Of a stretch of 64,000 nucleotides of DNA, positions 1 to 8,759 are shown piece after piece (position 1 is the stretch's first letter; every line of letters starts with the position of its first letter). The notes beneath the pieces were generated by a model. It was not told the origin of the DNA. It did no database searches and saw only the letters and a program-made list of their open reading frames with translations. Position numbers and translations under genes: made by a program. The DNA is taken from assembly GCF_008710135.1 (NCBI RefSeq), contig NZ_VYKK01000001.1, forward strand, positions 121,463 through 185,462. The letters run 5' to 3'. The DNA comes from Paenibacillus spiritus (GTDB lineage Bacteria > Bacillota > Bacilli > Paenibacillales > Paenibacillaceae).

Positions 1-590
1 GCATAGGCAAAAGCGTCCAGCCGGATCAGGGACGCCCCCTTCCCGGCCAGAAACTCCAGATTCTCCCGGACGAACCGCTGTCCCGTCTCTGTATCCAGCC
101 GGAGGTCGATCTGTTCCTCGTCGAAGGTGCACCAGACCTTCTCCGTCGTTCCGTCCGCGAAGGTCACCTCGATATACGGCGCACGCGGCTTCCGCTTGTA
201 GATGAGATCGACATCCGCCTGCGTCGGCTCCCCGCCCGGCCAGAAGTCCTTGTATCGGATGAACAGATCTTTGTAGGGGGAACTGTCTTTATGGCGCACG
301 AAGTCCTGGAAGTACGCCGAACTCCGCGAAATATGGTTAATCATGAAATCGAACATCAGGTAGAAATCCCGGGACAGCTCTTCCACATCGGCCCAGGTAC
401 CGAACGGCGCGTCCACTTCCCGATACGTCATCGGGGCAAATCCGCGGTCGGCCGAGGACGGATAGAACGGAAGCAGATGCACGCCGCCGACGGCTCCCCT
501 GAAATGCGCCCGAAGCAGCTCGCCCGTCTCCTTCAAGTTCCGGCCCATGCTGTCGGCATAGGTGATGAGCATAATTTCGTTCCGGATCAT
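1..590 (-). CDS. gtfA: Sucrose phosphorylase, N-terminal part (runs off the window edge)
   Basis: The 196 visible codons, from ATG at 590, encode a GH13 subfamily 18 enzyme that splits sucrose with phosphate to glucose-1-phosphate and fructose in the cytoplasm. Family hallmarks in order: [14 protein letters not shown] near the start, [19 protein letters not shown] around residue 40, [11 protein letters not shown] around 85, [14 protein letters not shown] around 135, and [11 protein letters not shown] then IRLDAFAYA at the edge, which leads into the catalytic aspartate region. The start is supported by AAAGGAG seven to ten bases upstream. The promoter and a LacI-type operator lie just upstream (629-658 and 617-628), and the likely repressor is encoded divergently at 1679-2674. 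The 3' part is outside the window, so catalytic residues cannot be checked. Confidence 0.9.
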   Translation of the reverse strand, partial: MIRNEIMLITYADSMGRNLKETGELLRAHFRGAVGGVHLLPFYPSSADRGFAPMTYREVDAPFGTWADVEELSRDFYLMFDFMINHISRSSAYFQDFVRHKDSSPYKDLFIRYKDFWPGGEPTQADVDLIYKRKPRAPYIEVTFADGTTEKVWCTFDEEQIDLRLDTETGQRFVRENLEFLAGKGASLIRLDAFAY

Positions 591-616
591 GTCCGATTCA
601 CTCCTTTGCGTCGTCT

Positions 617-628
617 GGTAACGCTATC
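617..628. promoter_or_regulatory. Operator O1, LacI/GalR-type, over the gtfA transcription start
   Basis: GGTAACGCTATC, a near-palindrome centred on CG, abuts the gtfA -10 element on its downstream side. It matches 10 of 12 bases of the ideal GGTAACGTTACC and shares CGTTACCA (read on the minus strand) exactly with O2 and O3. Its position fits simple repression. A catabolite (cre) site is the alternative, but two defined cre positions mismatch. Confidence 0.6.
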
Positions 629-658
629 ATTTTAGCCTTCCGGCAAAATATATGTCAA
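629..658 (-). promoter_or_regulatory. Sigma-A promoter of gtfA
   Basis: On the minus strand, TTGACA (658-653) is followed by an 18-base spacer and TAAAAT (634-629). The -35 is a perfect consensus. Operator O1 begins immediately after the -10, about 40 bases before the gtfA start codon. Confidence 0.65.
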
Positions 659-722
659 TCGTTTTCATACTGAATATGCCAGATTACTATAGATTAGATT
701 CTCTCTATTCGAGTATGATAAA

Positions 723-734
723 GGAAACGTTACC
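723..734. promoter_or_regulatory. Operator O2, LacI/GalR-type
   Basis: GGAAACGTTACC differs at one base from the palindrome GGTAACGTTACC. It lies 106 bases centre-to-centre from O1, close to ten helical turns, which would allow a repressor loop. It also sits just after a TATGAT (714-719) that could be the -10 of a rightward promoter serving the methyltransferase or, formerly, the repressor gene. Confidence 0.55.
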
Positions 735-807
735 ACAAGTAAGCAAACCTCATCGCTTAAGGATGCTTTGAGGAACCATTCAATGGTCGTTGAAAGGGGA
801 CGGGGAT

Positions 808-1599
808 TTGAACGAGTGGAAAGAATTGACGAATGAATCCCGAACCAGATGGGAAGGAATTGCAGAGTTCTGGGATGATTACATGGGTGAACAGAGTAAC
901 CGATTCCATCGGGAGATTGTCCGACCATCAACAGAAGAACTATTAAAGGTAACGGAGGGTCAAATGATTCTTGATATTGCTTGTGGAAATGGGAATTTCT
1001 CACGGAGATTAGCCGATTTGGGCGCAGAAGTTGTTGCTTTTGATTATAGTGCAACAATGATCGAAAGAGCCTTGTTAAGGTCAACCGATTACTTGAACCG
1101 AATTCAATATCAAGTGGTTGATGCTACGAATTATGATTCCTTAATTGAACTTGGGATTGGACGATACGATGGAGCGGTAGCCAATATGGCTTTAATGGAT
1201 ATTGCTGATCTAACCCATTTAACGAGAGCGTTGCAGCAATTGTTAAAGAGAAACGGCGTTTTTGTATTTTCTATACCGCACCCTTGTTTTCAAGCGCCGA
1301 ACACAAGGAAGATACACGAAACGGAAGACATCAATGGAGAGATTGTAACCAGAAACAGTGTGCAAATCTCCAAATACTTGACCCCGGAGCCGACCGAGAC
1401 TATAGGAATAAAGGGGCAACCGGTATCCCATCTCATTTTCCATAGACCTTTATCGTATTATGTACAGTTGTTTTTAAGTACTGGTTTTGTGCTGGATGGA
1501 TGGGAAGAACCCTCTTTCCAAATAGATGAAGACAGCGGCAAACGATTTGATTGGTATGAACTGCCCCCTGCGGTATTATTCCGTTTTAGGAAGCTGTAA
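808..1599 (+). CDS. Class I SAM-dependent methyltransferase, substrate unknown
   Basis: A 263-residue soluble methyltransferase. The SAM-binding motif I is LDIACGNGNFSRRLA around residue 54, followed by an acidic motif II region (VVAFDYSATMI) and a Rossmann-type core of the methyltransferase 11/25 kind. I chose TTG at 808 because AAGGGG lies eight bases upstream; the in-frame TTG at 790 has no such site. The base composition is visibly more AT-rich than both neighbours, and the gene separates the LacI repressor from its presumed target gtfA. It is bordered by two copies of AACGTTACCACA (726-737 and 1646-1657), which suggests it was inserted there. The natural substrate cannot be inferred from sequence. 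Confidence 0.8.
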   Translation: MNEWKELTNESRTRWEGIAEFWDDYMGEQSNRFHREIVRPSTEELLKVTEGQMILDIACGNGNFSRRLADLGAEVVAFDYSATMIERALLRSTDYLNRIQYQVVDATNYDSLIELGIGRYDGAVANMALMDIADLTHLTRALQQLLKRNGVFVFSIPHPCFQAPNTRKIHETEDINGEIVTRNSVQISKYLTPEPTETIGIKGQPVSHLIFHRPLSYYVQLFLSTGFVLDGWEEPSFQIDEDSGKRFDWYELPPAVLFRFRKL

Positions 1600-1642
1600 A
1601 GTTAACTCCGCAGAGATTGCCGAAATAAGCTGCCCTTGTATG

Positions 1643-1654
1643 CTGAACGTTACC
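1643..1654. promoter_or_regulatory. Operator O3, LacI/GalR-type, ahead of the repressor gene
   Basis: CTGAACGTTACC lies 24 bases before the lacI-family start codon. The 12-base string AACGTTACCACA (1646-1657) is identical to that at O2. Autoregulation of the repressor is the natural reading. Confidence 0.5.
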
Positions 1655-1678
1655 ACATGAACGTAGGAGGATAAAGGC

Positions 1679-2674
1679 ATGACCAGCATCAAGGATGTCG
1701 CCCGCGAGGCGGGGGTCTCCGTAACCACCGTATCCCGGGTGCTGAACAATCGGGGGTATATCGGGTCTGGGACCCGAAGAGCTGTGGAATCGGCGATGCG
1801 CAAGCTCGACTATCAGCCGAACGGCATCGCACGGGCTCTGCAGAAGAGCCAGTCGTTCTTTCTCGGGATGATCGTGCCCGATTCCAGCCATCCCTTCTTT
1901 GGGGACCTGCTGAAGGCCGTCGAGCGGGAAGCGACCCATAGCGGCTACAAGCTGCTGGTCTGCAATTCGCTGGACAACCCCGGCATGGAGGAACAGTACA
2001 TCGGCATGCTCCGGCAGAACCGAGTGGACGGCATCGTCATGTGCAGCCATACTCCGGATGCCGGTAGCTACGCCCGCGCCAGGCTGCCGATCGTGTCGTT
2101 CGACCGCGTGATCGCCCCCGGCGTGCCGAGCGTCGGCTCCGACAATTACCGCGGCGGCGAGCTTGCGACGGAGCATTTGATCGCCAAGGGCCGCCGCCGG
2201 CTGCTGCACCTGTCCGGCCCGCTCGGGCTTGAGCTGCTCTCGAACCGGCGGCGGGACGCCTTCGCCGCCGTCTGCCGGGCCCACGGAGACTCGGTAACCG
2301 GCGAAGTGATTGAAGCCGACCACAACGGCCTCGGTTATGAATACTTCCGGCAGTTCATGCAAGAGCGGCTGCCGCTCCAGGAACTGCGCCGGTACGACGG
2401 CGTGTTCTGCAGCAATGACATTGCCGCCTACGCGCTCTGCGTCCACGCGGCCGGACTCGGCATCGCCGTTCCGAAGGAACTGGCCATTGTCGGCTACGAC
2501 GGCCACAGCTTCACGCAGATGCTCCAGACGCCCCGGCTGACTACTATCCGCCAGCCAATCGGCGCCATCGGCGGACTGCTTGCCCGCACGGTCATCGGTC
2601 TGATCGAGAAGGAGGAGATCCCTGCCCGGAGCGCGACGGTCGATGTCGAGCTGATTCAGGGCGACACAACATGA
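1679..2674 (+). CDS. LacI-family transcriptional repressor, probably of sucrose use
   Basis: 331 residues, a normal length for the family. Residues 2-25 form the helix-turn-helix (SIKDVAREAGVSVTTVSR), followed by the hinge helix NGIARALQKSQ; the rest is the periplasmic-binding-protein-like effector domain (LGMIVPDSSHPFFGDLL near 65, VDGIVMCSH near 115, and the CSNDIAAYAL and VGYDGHSF segments near 245-280). The start ATG follows AGGAGG. Three copies of one operator-like sequence, two flanking the gtfA promoter and one directly ahead of this gene, indicate that it represses gtfA and itself. The inducer is not visible; sucrose or a derivative is inferred only from the target gene. Confidence 0.9.
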   Translation: MTSIKDVAREAGVSVTTVSRVLNNRGYIGSGTRRAVESAMRKLDYQPNGIARALQKSQSFFLGMIVPDSSHPFFGDLLKAVEREATHSGYKLLVCNSLDNPGMEEQYIGMLRQNRVDGIVMCSHTPDAGSYARARLPIVSFDRVIAPGVPSVGSDNYRGGELATEHLIAKGRRRLLHLSGPLGLELLSNRRRDAFAAVCRAHGDSVTGEVIEADHNGLGYEYFRQFMQERLPLQELRRYDGVFCSNDIAAYALCVHAAGLGIAVPKELAIVGYDGHSFTQMLQTPRLTTIRQPIGAIGGLLARTVIGLIEKEEIPARSATVDVELIQGDTT

Positions 2675-2710
2675 AGCGGCGAGGCTACCGGCCCCGCCGC
2701 TTCTTCTGTT
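2673..2710 (+). terminator. Terminator after the lacI-family gene
   Basis: Nine-base arms GAAGCGGCG (2673-2681) and CGCCGCTTC (2695-2703), followed by TTCTGTTCTTGT. The U-tract is imperfect. The left arm starts inside the stop codon. Confidence 0.5.
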
Positions 2711-2765
2711 CTTGTCTACTCTATTTCCCGGCCGATAGCCCCTTCCTTCGCCGCCCGATCTAGCC

Positions 2766-5258
2766 CTAGTCGCCCGCAGGAGACAGCAGGCCCAGCTCCA
2801 GACAGGCGGCAATCAGCAGCTTCTTCTCCCCGCCGCTGAAGTCAATGGTCAGCCGGTCCTCCTCTACAGCGGCAATGACGCCGCGCCCGAACTTGGCATG
2901 GCGGACCGCCGCCCCCTTCGCCAGAGCGGAGCGGTCGCGGATTGCATCCGGCGCGCCTGCCCCGGCTGCCCGGGGAGGCACCACCTGCGCACGCCCGGCG
3001 CGGCCGCTTCCGGGAGAAGCGGAACGCGGACTTCCATCCGCTCGTCCGCCAGTACGGCTCCCGCTCATCCGCTGCGCGCCCGCTCCCGTTCCGCTAATGG
3101 AGCGGGAATAGCCGCCTCCGCTCCCGCCGATGCGAACCGTTCGGACTGCGCCTCCGTCCGGTCCGGTCTCGTCCCGTCCGATTCCGACTTGCCCGCTGCG
3201 GACCGGAGGTCCGCTCGCTTCGACTCCTGGCAGAGGCCGGAGCGCCCCAAGGAACGGCGATTCCGCCGCCGTCTCCCCGTCCCGCTCGCGGTATGTCAGC
3301 AGCTCCAGCCGCTTCCGCGCCCGGGTCATTCCGACATAGAACAGCCGGGCCGATTCCTCCATCGCCAGCTCCCGCTCTTCCTCCGTGCCGCGCCGGTCCT
3401 GCGGCGCCGGGAGAATGCCGTCGGTCAGATCAACCATGTAGACGGCATCGAACTCCAGCCCTTTGGCCCCGTGCAGCGTCGAGAGCGTCAGCACGGCCTC
3501 CGTGCGGCGGAGACGGGCTTCCCGCATGACCCGGTCCAGATGCTTCAGCCGGGCGGCGAACGCCTCCATCGATTCCAGCGTATCGGCGATCTCTTCCAGC
3601 GTGTTCAGAATGCCGATCAGCGTCTCGCGGCGGAAGCCCAGCTTCTCGCACATCTGTTCAAGCGCCTTCTCGTAGCCGAGCCCGCGGCGGATCAGCCGAA
3701 TCACTTCCCGGGGCGGCATGCCGCTCATCCGAGCGAAGGCGCGGCGGCATTCCTCGATCCGCTTCGGCTGGTAATCGGCCAGCTCCACCTGCTCCAGCAG
3801 CGTGTCGAATACCGAAGCGCCGCTCGGCGTCGGAATCTCCGACAGCACCGCCATCTGCTTGCGGGTAATATAGGCATTCAGCCGAAGATGAATGCGTTCC
3901 AGCAGATCGGCCCGGTGCGGCGCGAAGCTGAATCTCATGAAATTCAGAATATCCTCAACGACCCAATGCCTGAAGAAGCCGCTGTCCGTGTCCTTCATGC
4001 GGAACGGAATGCCCGCCCGGTCGAAGGCGTTGACCAGCGCAACGGCGGAATCATTGTTGCGATAGAGAACCGCGGCATCCGCGAACCCCTTCTCGCCCGT
4101 CAGGCGGCGAATCCGCTCCACCAGCCCGGGGGCCTGTTCGGCGTAACTCGGAAGTACCGTGATCCGTACCGATTCCCCTTCCGCCTTGTCCGTGAACATC
4201 GTCTTCGGATAGCGGTGCCGGTTCCGGGCAATGAAGGAGGCCGCCGTCTCCACAATCCGCCGGTCCGACCGGTAATTCTGCTCCATGAACAGAATCCGCG
4301 CGTCGGGGTAGAGCTGCCCGAAGCGCTGCAGATAAGACGGCTCGGCGCCCCGCCAGCTGTAGATCGACTGGTCATCATCCGCCACCAGACAGAGGTTGCG
4401 GTGCGGCCGCGCCAGCTTCTCCAGAAAGACATGCTGAATGAGGGACGTATCCTGGCTCTCATCGGCCAGAAGATAGTCGTAGCGCCGCTGAAACCGGCGC
4501 AGGAGCTCGGGGTCTTCATCCAGCGCCCGGTTCCCGATCGTCAGCATATCGTCGTAGTCGATCAGCAGCCGCTCCCCGCTCTGCTTGAACGCTTCGTACG
4601 CCCGCAGAATTCCGGCCGCTTCCGGTACGGCGCAAGGCGTATCGGCCCAGCGCTCTTCCGGAATCATTTTGTTCTTGATGTAGCTGATATACGTCGTCAG
4701 CTCATCGAGCTGATCGTCCGTGATCCGTCCGTTCGCCGCTTCCGCATACAGCCTTCTCAGGATGATGCGTTTATGCAGCGGAAGCTCCCCGGGTCCGGCC
4801 GGTCCGGCGCCGCTCCCGCTGCTACCTCCGGCTTCCGCCGTCTCTTCCTCCGGCTCGACGCGTCCTTCAATGAGCGTGTACGCCGTTCCGGTCCGGTGGA
4901 GGTAATTTCGGGCCGCCTCGAACGCGAGACTGTGGATCGTCGAGAACTCGGGCGGCGCCAGGCGCGGGAACAGCGCGGCGAACCGCTCCTTCATATCCGC
5001 CGCCGAGGCCCGGCTGAACGTCACCGCCTTGATGCGGGCCGGATGCACGCCCTTCTCTTCCATCAGATAGCCGATGCGCATCATCAGCGTCGTCGTCTTG
5101 CCCGAGCCCGGCGATGCCAGCAGCAGCAGCGGCCCTTCCGTATGCAGCGCGGCTTCGGCCTGAACCGGGTTCAGGGATACGCCGAGCTCTTGTTTTTTGC
5201 GGGCCAGAAACGGGTGTCCCTGCCTTCTATCGTCACGGCTCCGATGCTCCGTCTTCAT
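2766..5258 (-). CDS. UvrD/Rep-type superfamily 1 DNA helicase
   Basis: 830 residues with the full superfamily 1A motif set: Walker A ASPGSGKTTT near residue 50, motif II LLADESQDTS near 270, motif III VADDDQSIYSWRGAEPSYL near 290, motif IV QNYRSDRRIV near 325, motif V STLHGAKGLEFDAVYMVDL near 605, and motif VI LFYVGMTRARKRLELL near 655. A low-complexity Gly/Ser/Arg linker follows, and residues ~765-830 (AVRHAKFGRGVI...LTIDFSGG) form the Tudor-like C-terminal module seen in PcrA. It should be a 3'-to-5' ATP-dependent translocase in repair or recombination. It is not clearly PcrA itself, since no ligase neighbours it. A weak AGAGGAAC site precedes the start. Confidence 0.9.
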   Translation of the reverse strand: MKTEHRSRDDRRQGHPFLARKKQELGVSLNPVQAEAALHTEGPLLLLASPGSGKTTTLMMRIGYLMEEKGVHPARIKAVTFSRASAADMKERFAALFPRLAPPEFSTIHSLAFEAARNYLHRTGTAYTLIEGRVEPEEETAEAGGSSGSGAGPAGPGELPLHKRIILRRLYAEAANGRITDDQLDELTTYISYIKNKMIPEERWADTPCAVPEAAGILRAYEAFKQSGERLLIDYDDMLTIGNRALDEDPELLRRFQRRYDYLLADESQDTSLIQHVFLEKLARPHRNLCLVADDDQSIYSWRGAEPSYLQRFGQLYPDARILFMEQNYRSDRRIVETAASFIARNRHRYPKTMFTDKAEGESVRITVLPSYAEQAPGLVERIRRLTGEKGFADAAVLYRNNDSAVALVNAFDRAGIPFRMKDTDSGFFRHWVVEDILNFMRFSFAPHRADLLERIHLRLNAYITRKQMAVLSEIPTPSGASVFDTLLEQVELADYQPKRIEECRRAFARMSGMPPREVIRLIRRGLGYEKALEQMCEKLGFRRETLIGILNTLEEIADTLESMEAFAARLKHLDRVMREARLRRTEAVLTLSTLHGAKGLEFDAVYMVDLTDGILPAPQDRRGTEEERELAMEESARLFYVGMTRARKRLELLTYRERDGETAAESPFLGALRPLPGVEASGPPVRSGQVGIGRDETGPDGGAVRTVRIGGSGGGYSRSISGTGAGAQRMSGSRTGGRADGSPRSASPGSGRAGRAQVVPPRAAGAGAPDAIRDRSALAKGAAVRHAKFGRGVIAAVEEDRLTIDFSGGEKKLLIAACLELGLLSPAGD

Positions 5259-5346
5259 GATGCTTCGTTCCTCTCGTTGACCTCAGACACGTTCTCTATC
5301 ATACCCGCCGCTGTGTCTCTGCGTAAACCCCCGCCGTCTCCCGTCC

Positions 5347-6171
5347 TCAGAACGCTCCCGGCGACACGTAGACGAACCGCTCGCCCCGGGCCATGACATG
5401 CAGCTTGTTCTCCGGGTAATGCTTGTACATATAGTCCACAAAATACCCCGGGTTCTCCGCATTCCCGGCATACAGATCATAATGCAGCGGCACCATCGTA
5501 TCGAACCCGGACACGGCCGCGAACTCGGCCGCCTCCCGGTAATTCATATTTCCGACAATATCCCGGCTGTTGCGGAAATAATCGCGTCCGTTAATCGGCA
5601 GCATCGCCAGATCAATCCGGTGCGCGCCGACCTTCTCCACCAGTTCCGGGAACAGCACCGTGTCGCCGGCATGGTAGAGCGTCACGCCGTTCAGTTCCAG
5701 AATGTAGCCGACATAGCGGGGCAGCCCGTCTTCACTGTATTCCAAGCTCTCGTGGGCCGCAGCCAGCGGGTGAATGCGCAGCTTCGGCCCATACCCGGCC
5801 CAGGCGTCCGGCACCGCAGCTTCGAGGCGGTCCGGGTTCACGCCAAGCTCCAGCAGTTCCTTCCGACAGCAGGAAGGAGCCAGGAAGCGGGCTTCCGGGT
5901 TGTTGCGGGCGATGACCGGAATTGCCTTCCTGTCCAGATGATCGCTGTGTTCATGCGTAATCAGCACCAGGTCGGCGTCTGTAACCCGCTCCGCTTCAAG
6001 CGGCGGCGGAAAGGTGCGGTCGGGGTCCTCGGACACATAGGGATCGATATAAATCGTGAGTCCGTCCCCTTTTGCCACAACGCTCTCCTGCCCCAGGAAC
6101 CATACGGCCAGACAGCCGTGCGGCACCTCGGTCCTGCGGATTTCTTCCTGCAATTCTTGGCCTGTTCTCAT
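5347..6171 (-). CDS. MBL-fold metallohydrolase, UlaG-like
   Basis: 274 residues from ATG at 6171, chosen because AAGGAGG sits seven bases upstream; the open frame continues upstream but lacks a ribosome site there. The zinc ligands of the metallo-beta-lactamase fold are visible: HEHSDHLD near residue 78, an internal HAGDT near 175, and LHYDLY near 235. The overall layout resembles L-ascorbate-6-phosphate lactonase UlaG and related cytoplasmic hydrolases. No sugar transport or ula genes are nearby, so the substrate is unknown. Confidence 0.8.
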   Translation of the reverse strand: MRTGQELQEEIRRTEVPHGCLAVWFLGQESVVAKGDGLTIYIDPYVSEDPDRTFPPPLEAERVTDADLVLITHEHSDHLDRKAIPVIARNNPEARFLAPSCCRKELLELGVNPDRLEAAVPDAWAGYGPKLRIHPLAAAHESLEYSEDGLPRYVGYILELNGVTLYHAGDTVLFPELVEKVGAHRIDLAMLPINGRDYFRNSRDIVGNMNYREAAEFAAVSGFDTMVPLHYDLYAGNAENPGYFVDYMYKHYPENKLHVMARGERFVYVSPGAF

Positions 6172-6316
6172 GGTGCGGCCTCCTTCTGTTCCGTATTGGG
6201 CGGATCTGTATCCATTATACAACTGCCATACAACTGCCATAAGCCATAAGAAGGGAAACTTTTGGATATAAGAAAGCGTAACCATATAGGAATCGGATAA
6301 CAAAAGGAGAGAGCCT

Positions 6317-6781
6317 ATGTCCAGAATTGCAGCAATCCCCATTCTGTTGATGATTGTTCTTCTGACCGCCTGCCGTTCCAACGGTTCGAATGCAGAGATC
6401 AAGCCTCAGCCTTCTTTTCAATCCGGAATATGGATCGACTTCCAAGCCTATTCCGGCTCCATTCCGCAGAAGGACGCCCCGGTGCTCGCCGCTCTGAAGA
6501 ACAATCTCTCGGCCTTGACCGAGCTTAACCACGCGCGCTTCCGCTCGGGATTCGTGAATGAAGCGCTCGCAGACAGCATGGAGTCTTACTACGGCGAGCA
6601 GTTCCGCTATCGCTTCACCGAATTGGAGGCCATTGAAGAGGTGCCGGACTATCATCAATGGAATATTACCGTCGCCGGAAGCCGGATGGATACCTCCACC
6701 GGAATTGTCGATGAGGTGAAGATGCTGTACGCCCTTCGCGCCGACGGGAACGGGGAATGGCTGATTTATACGATCGACTGA
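6317..6781 (+). CDS. Small lipoprotein of unknown function
   Basis: 154 residues. The N-terminus has a short positive region, a hydrophobic stretch and a lipobox LLTAC ending at Cys19, so the protein should be lipidated and anchored to the outer face of the membrane. The mature part is mixed alpha/beta with no recognised motif. The start follows AAAGGAGAGAG. It is a single gene, divergent from the metallohydrolase and convergent with the acyltransferase gene. Confidence 0.75.
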   Translation: MSRIAAIPILLMIVLLTACRSNGSNAEIKPQPSFQSGIWIDFQAYSGSIPQKDAPVLAALKNNLSALTELNHARFRSGFVNEALADSMESYYGEQFRYRFTELEAIEEVPDYHQWNITVAGSRMDTSTGIVDEVKMLYALRADGNGEWLIYTID

Positions 6782-6810
6782 GGACGGTTCCAATGCGAAG
6801 GCGCAGCCTG

Positions 6811-7632
6811 TCATCCCTTCCAGGGGTCTGGCTGCAATCTTCCGTAGGCTGCGCCCACGCTGCCGCCTTCCGCCAACAGAACTTTCATCTTCTTCTGTAA
6901 GGAAGTAAGTTCGGGAAGTTGGTCCGGCGGAATATCCGTTCTTCCATAGACCCATCTGATAGAGCTATCGTTGGCGGGATCTACACGCAGCAAGTCGAAC
7001 GCTCTCTGAAAGCCGGCGATCTTCGAGTTCTCCGGCAGCAGCTTGGCGAGAACAGGAGAGAGCAGCCAGGAATCGCACACTATATCCGACATTCCATACT
7101 CCGGATAATAGTTGGCAAAGAACGCCCTGGCGTCCGCATAGGACTGTCGAAGACTCTCGCGCCCCAGATCGGCATCCGCGGGGATATGGATATGTATCAC
7201 TTTCTTGCCTTCCTGCTCGGTCATCTCATATTCCAGCGCGCCGATTCGGAATTCACGAAGGGAAATCTGCCTCGGGAACCACCAGCCCCACGTGAACGCA
7301 TAGGTCCCATAGACCTTGTAGTGCTCCTCAACGAATCGGGTACAGAACTTCATCGTATCCGTATAAATTTCTTTTCCGATTCCTCTTTGTTCATATTCCT
7401 TATAGGCCTCTGCTGCACGCAAGAGCATAAAGCTCAGCATTTTGCTCCCATCCGGATCTTCTCCCAGAATCCGAGCTATATCTTTAACTCCCTCTTCCCA
7501 GGCAGCGGGGTCATATAGAGCTCTGGACAAGGGCGCTGCTGCGGTCTCGTCGAATCGGCCTGCCCAGGCGAGCACTTTTCCCGTCATGGAATCCGGCAGA
7601 CAGATACAGTTACACACTTCTTGCAGATCCAT
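6811..7632 (-). CDS. GNAT-like acyltransferase domain protein
   Basis: 273 residues, no signal peptide or membrane segment. The sequence resembles a Firmicute family annotated as acyltransferase domain-containing protein, with an N-terminal helical part and a GNAT-like C-terminal part (landmarks: FTWGWWFPRQISLREFRIGA near 115, VIHIHIPADADL near 145, VCDSWLLSPVLAKLLPENS near 185, RWVYGRTDI near 230). The start follows AGGAGAAG. The substrate is not known and the family assignment is from memory of its motifs only. Confidence 0.65.
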   Translation of the reverse strand: MDLQEVCNCICLPDSMTGKVLAWAGRFDETAAAPLSRALYDPAAWEEGVKDIARILGEDPDGSKMLSFMLLRAAEAYKEYEQRGIGKEIYTDTMKFCTRFVEEHYKVYGTYAFTWGWWFPRQISLREFRIGALEYEMTEQEGKKVIHIHIPADADLGRESLRQSYADARAFFANYYPEYGMSDIVCDSWLLSPVLAKLLPENSKIAGFQRAFDLLRVDPANDSSIRWVYGRTDIPPDQLPELTSLQKKMKVLLAEGGSVGAAYGRLQPDPWKG

Positions 7633-7669
7633 CGTTCTTCTCCTGTCCTGTTAAATTACAAGCGGAATA

Positions 7670-8576
7670 TCAATGACTCTGTGTCAGAATTACTGCAATT
7701 CCTTTATCCATAGACTTCACTCCCACCGCAGCCTTCCCATTGAAAGAAGAAGAGGCATAGTCGAATTCCACCTTGGTGAGAAGCTTGCCGCCGGAATCCA
7801 TATAACCGAACTTTTCTGCTCCGGTCTTCGTTTTCATACTTACGAGAGCAACACCATCATGAAAATCAAAGACTCTGCTGTACGAAAGGGTTGCGATTCT
7901 CGTTGTCCCTGTACGGTCAATATAGCTGTATTTTCCTCTTGAATTCGCCACATAGGCCAATCCGTTACTGAAATTACCAGCTGCGCTGAATTGAAAAGGA
8001 ACGGCGAGTTCTCCTTTCCGGTTCACGTATCCCCACTTCCCCTGTGCATTCTGAACAGCCGCCAGTCCTTCGGAGAAGTTGCCGGCATTGCTATACTTAA
8101 ATGAAATGACTGTTTTCCCTTTGGTGTCGATAAACCCAAACTTGCCGGCGGAATTTTGTACAGATGCCATTTCTTCCGAGAATCCCTTGGCATAGGTGTA
8201 CCGATAAGGAATGACAAGTTGGCCGGAAGAGTGAATAAATCCCGTTTTCCCGCTTCCCGGTTCATAGGCAGAAGCCAATCCGTCCATAAAAACATATTCA
8301 GAATCATACTTTTGATCAAATGTATGAATAACTTTACCGAAGGGGTCAATAAAGAAGGAACGGGTTGGCTTGATTATAGTATACCAACGATCCGTTCGAT
8401 TGTTCTGCCAATAACAGCCCGTCATGGAACTGACTGTCACTTTGAGCGAGAACCGGCCGAAAATCAACGGATTTCTGAACCAGGGTAATCGGATGAACTG
8501 AAGACGCCGCAGAGCTGACTCCTGCGATTAGCAGGCTGAGACATCCTGTAATTAATATTAATCCTATTTTTTTCAT
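7670..8576 (-). pseudogene. WG-repeat exported protein split by a frameshift
   Basis: Two overlapping reading frames together make one protein. The first (8576-8346) starts with a signal peptide (MKKIGLILITGCLSLLIAG...SSAASS) and enters a repeat at FHDGLLLAEQSNG. The second (to 7670) picks up from about RWYTIIKPTRSFFIDPFGK and carries five further WG-type repeats with the pattern F..GLA.V....GK.GYI...G...I. The join falls near 8395-8420. Repeats of this kind form beta-propeller-like binding surfaces outside the cell. Either the gene is broken, or the base call is wrong in this stretch; no long homopolymer marks an obvious slippage site. Confidence 0.7.
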
Positions 8577-8645
8577 TAACCATTCACACTCCTTTTGTTA
8601 TTCACTCTTGGTGAACATGCACATTCATCTGTTTGGTTGGAATGC

Positions 8646-8682
8646 AAAAAAACGCAGACTCTACCCGTTGAGTTGGTCTGCG
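8646..8682 (-). terminator. Terminator of the TrmH-type methyltransferase gene
   Basis: On the minus strand, arms CGCAGAC (8682-8676) and GTCTGCG (8659-8653) are followed directly by seven T's (8652-8646). It lies about 80 bases after the stop at 8760. Confidence 0.8.
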
Positions 8683-8759
8683 CTGCTCTGCTTCCGTTGT
8701 AATTAGCTTGGTTGTCCTACAAGCTCACTCTATTCGCTGTTCAGGTGGGACGGGTTTAT

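Noticed and set aside
2898..5396. Open frame of 832 codons on the plus strand
   Set aside because: It is antisense to the UvrD-type helicase, whose motifs are complete; the plus-strand protein is Arg/Pro/His-rich with no motif, a typical shadow in GC-rich DNA.
6800..6855. Ten-base inverted repeat (GGCGCAGCCT ... AGGCTGCGCC)
   Set aside because: The right arm lies in the coding part of the acyltransferase gene, the loop is long and there is no T-run; probably chance.
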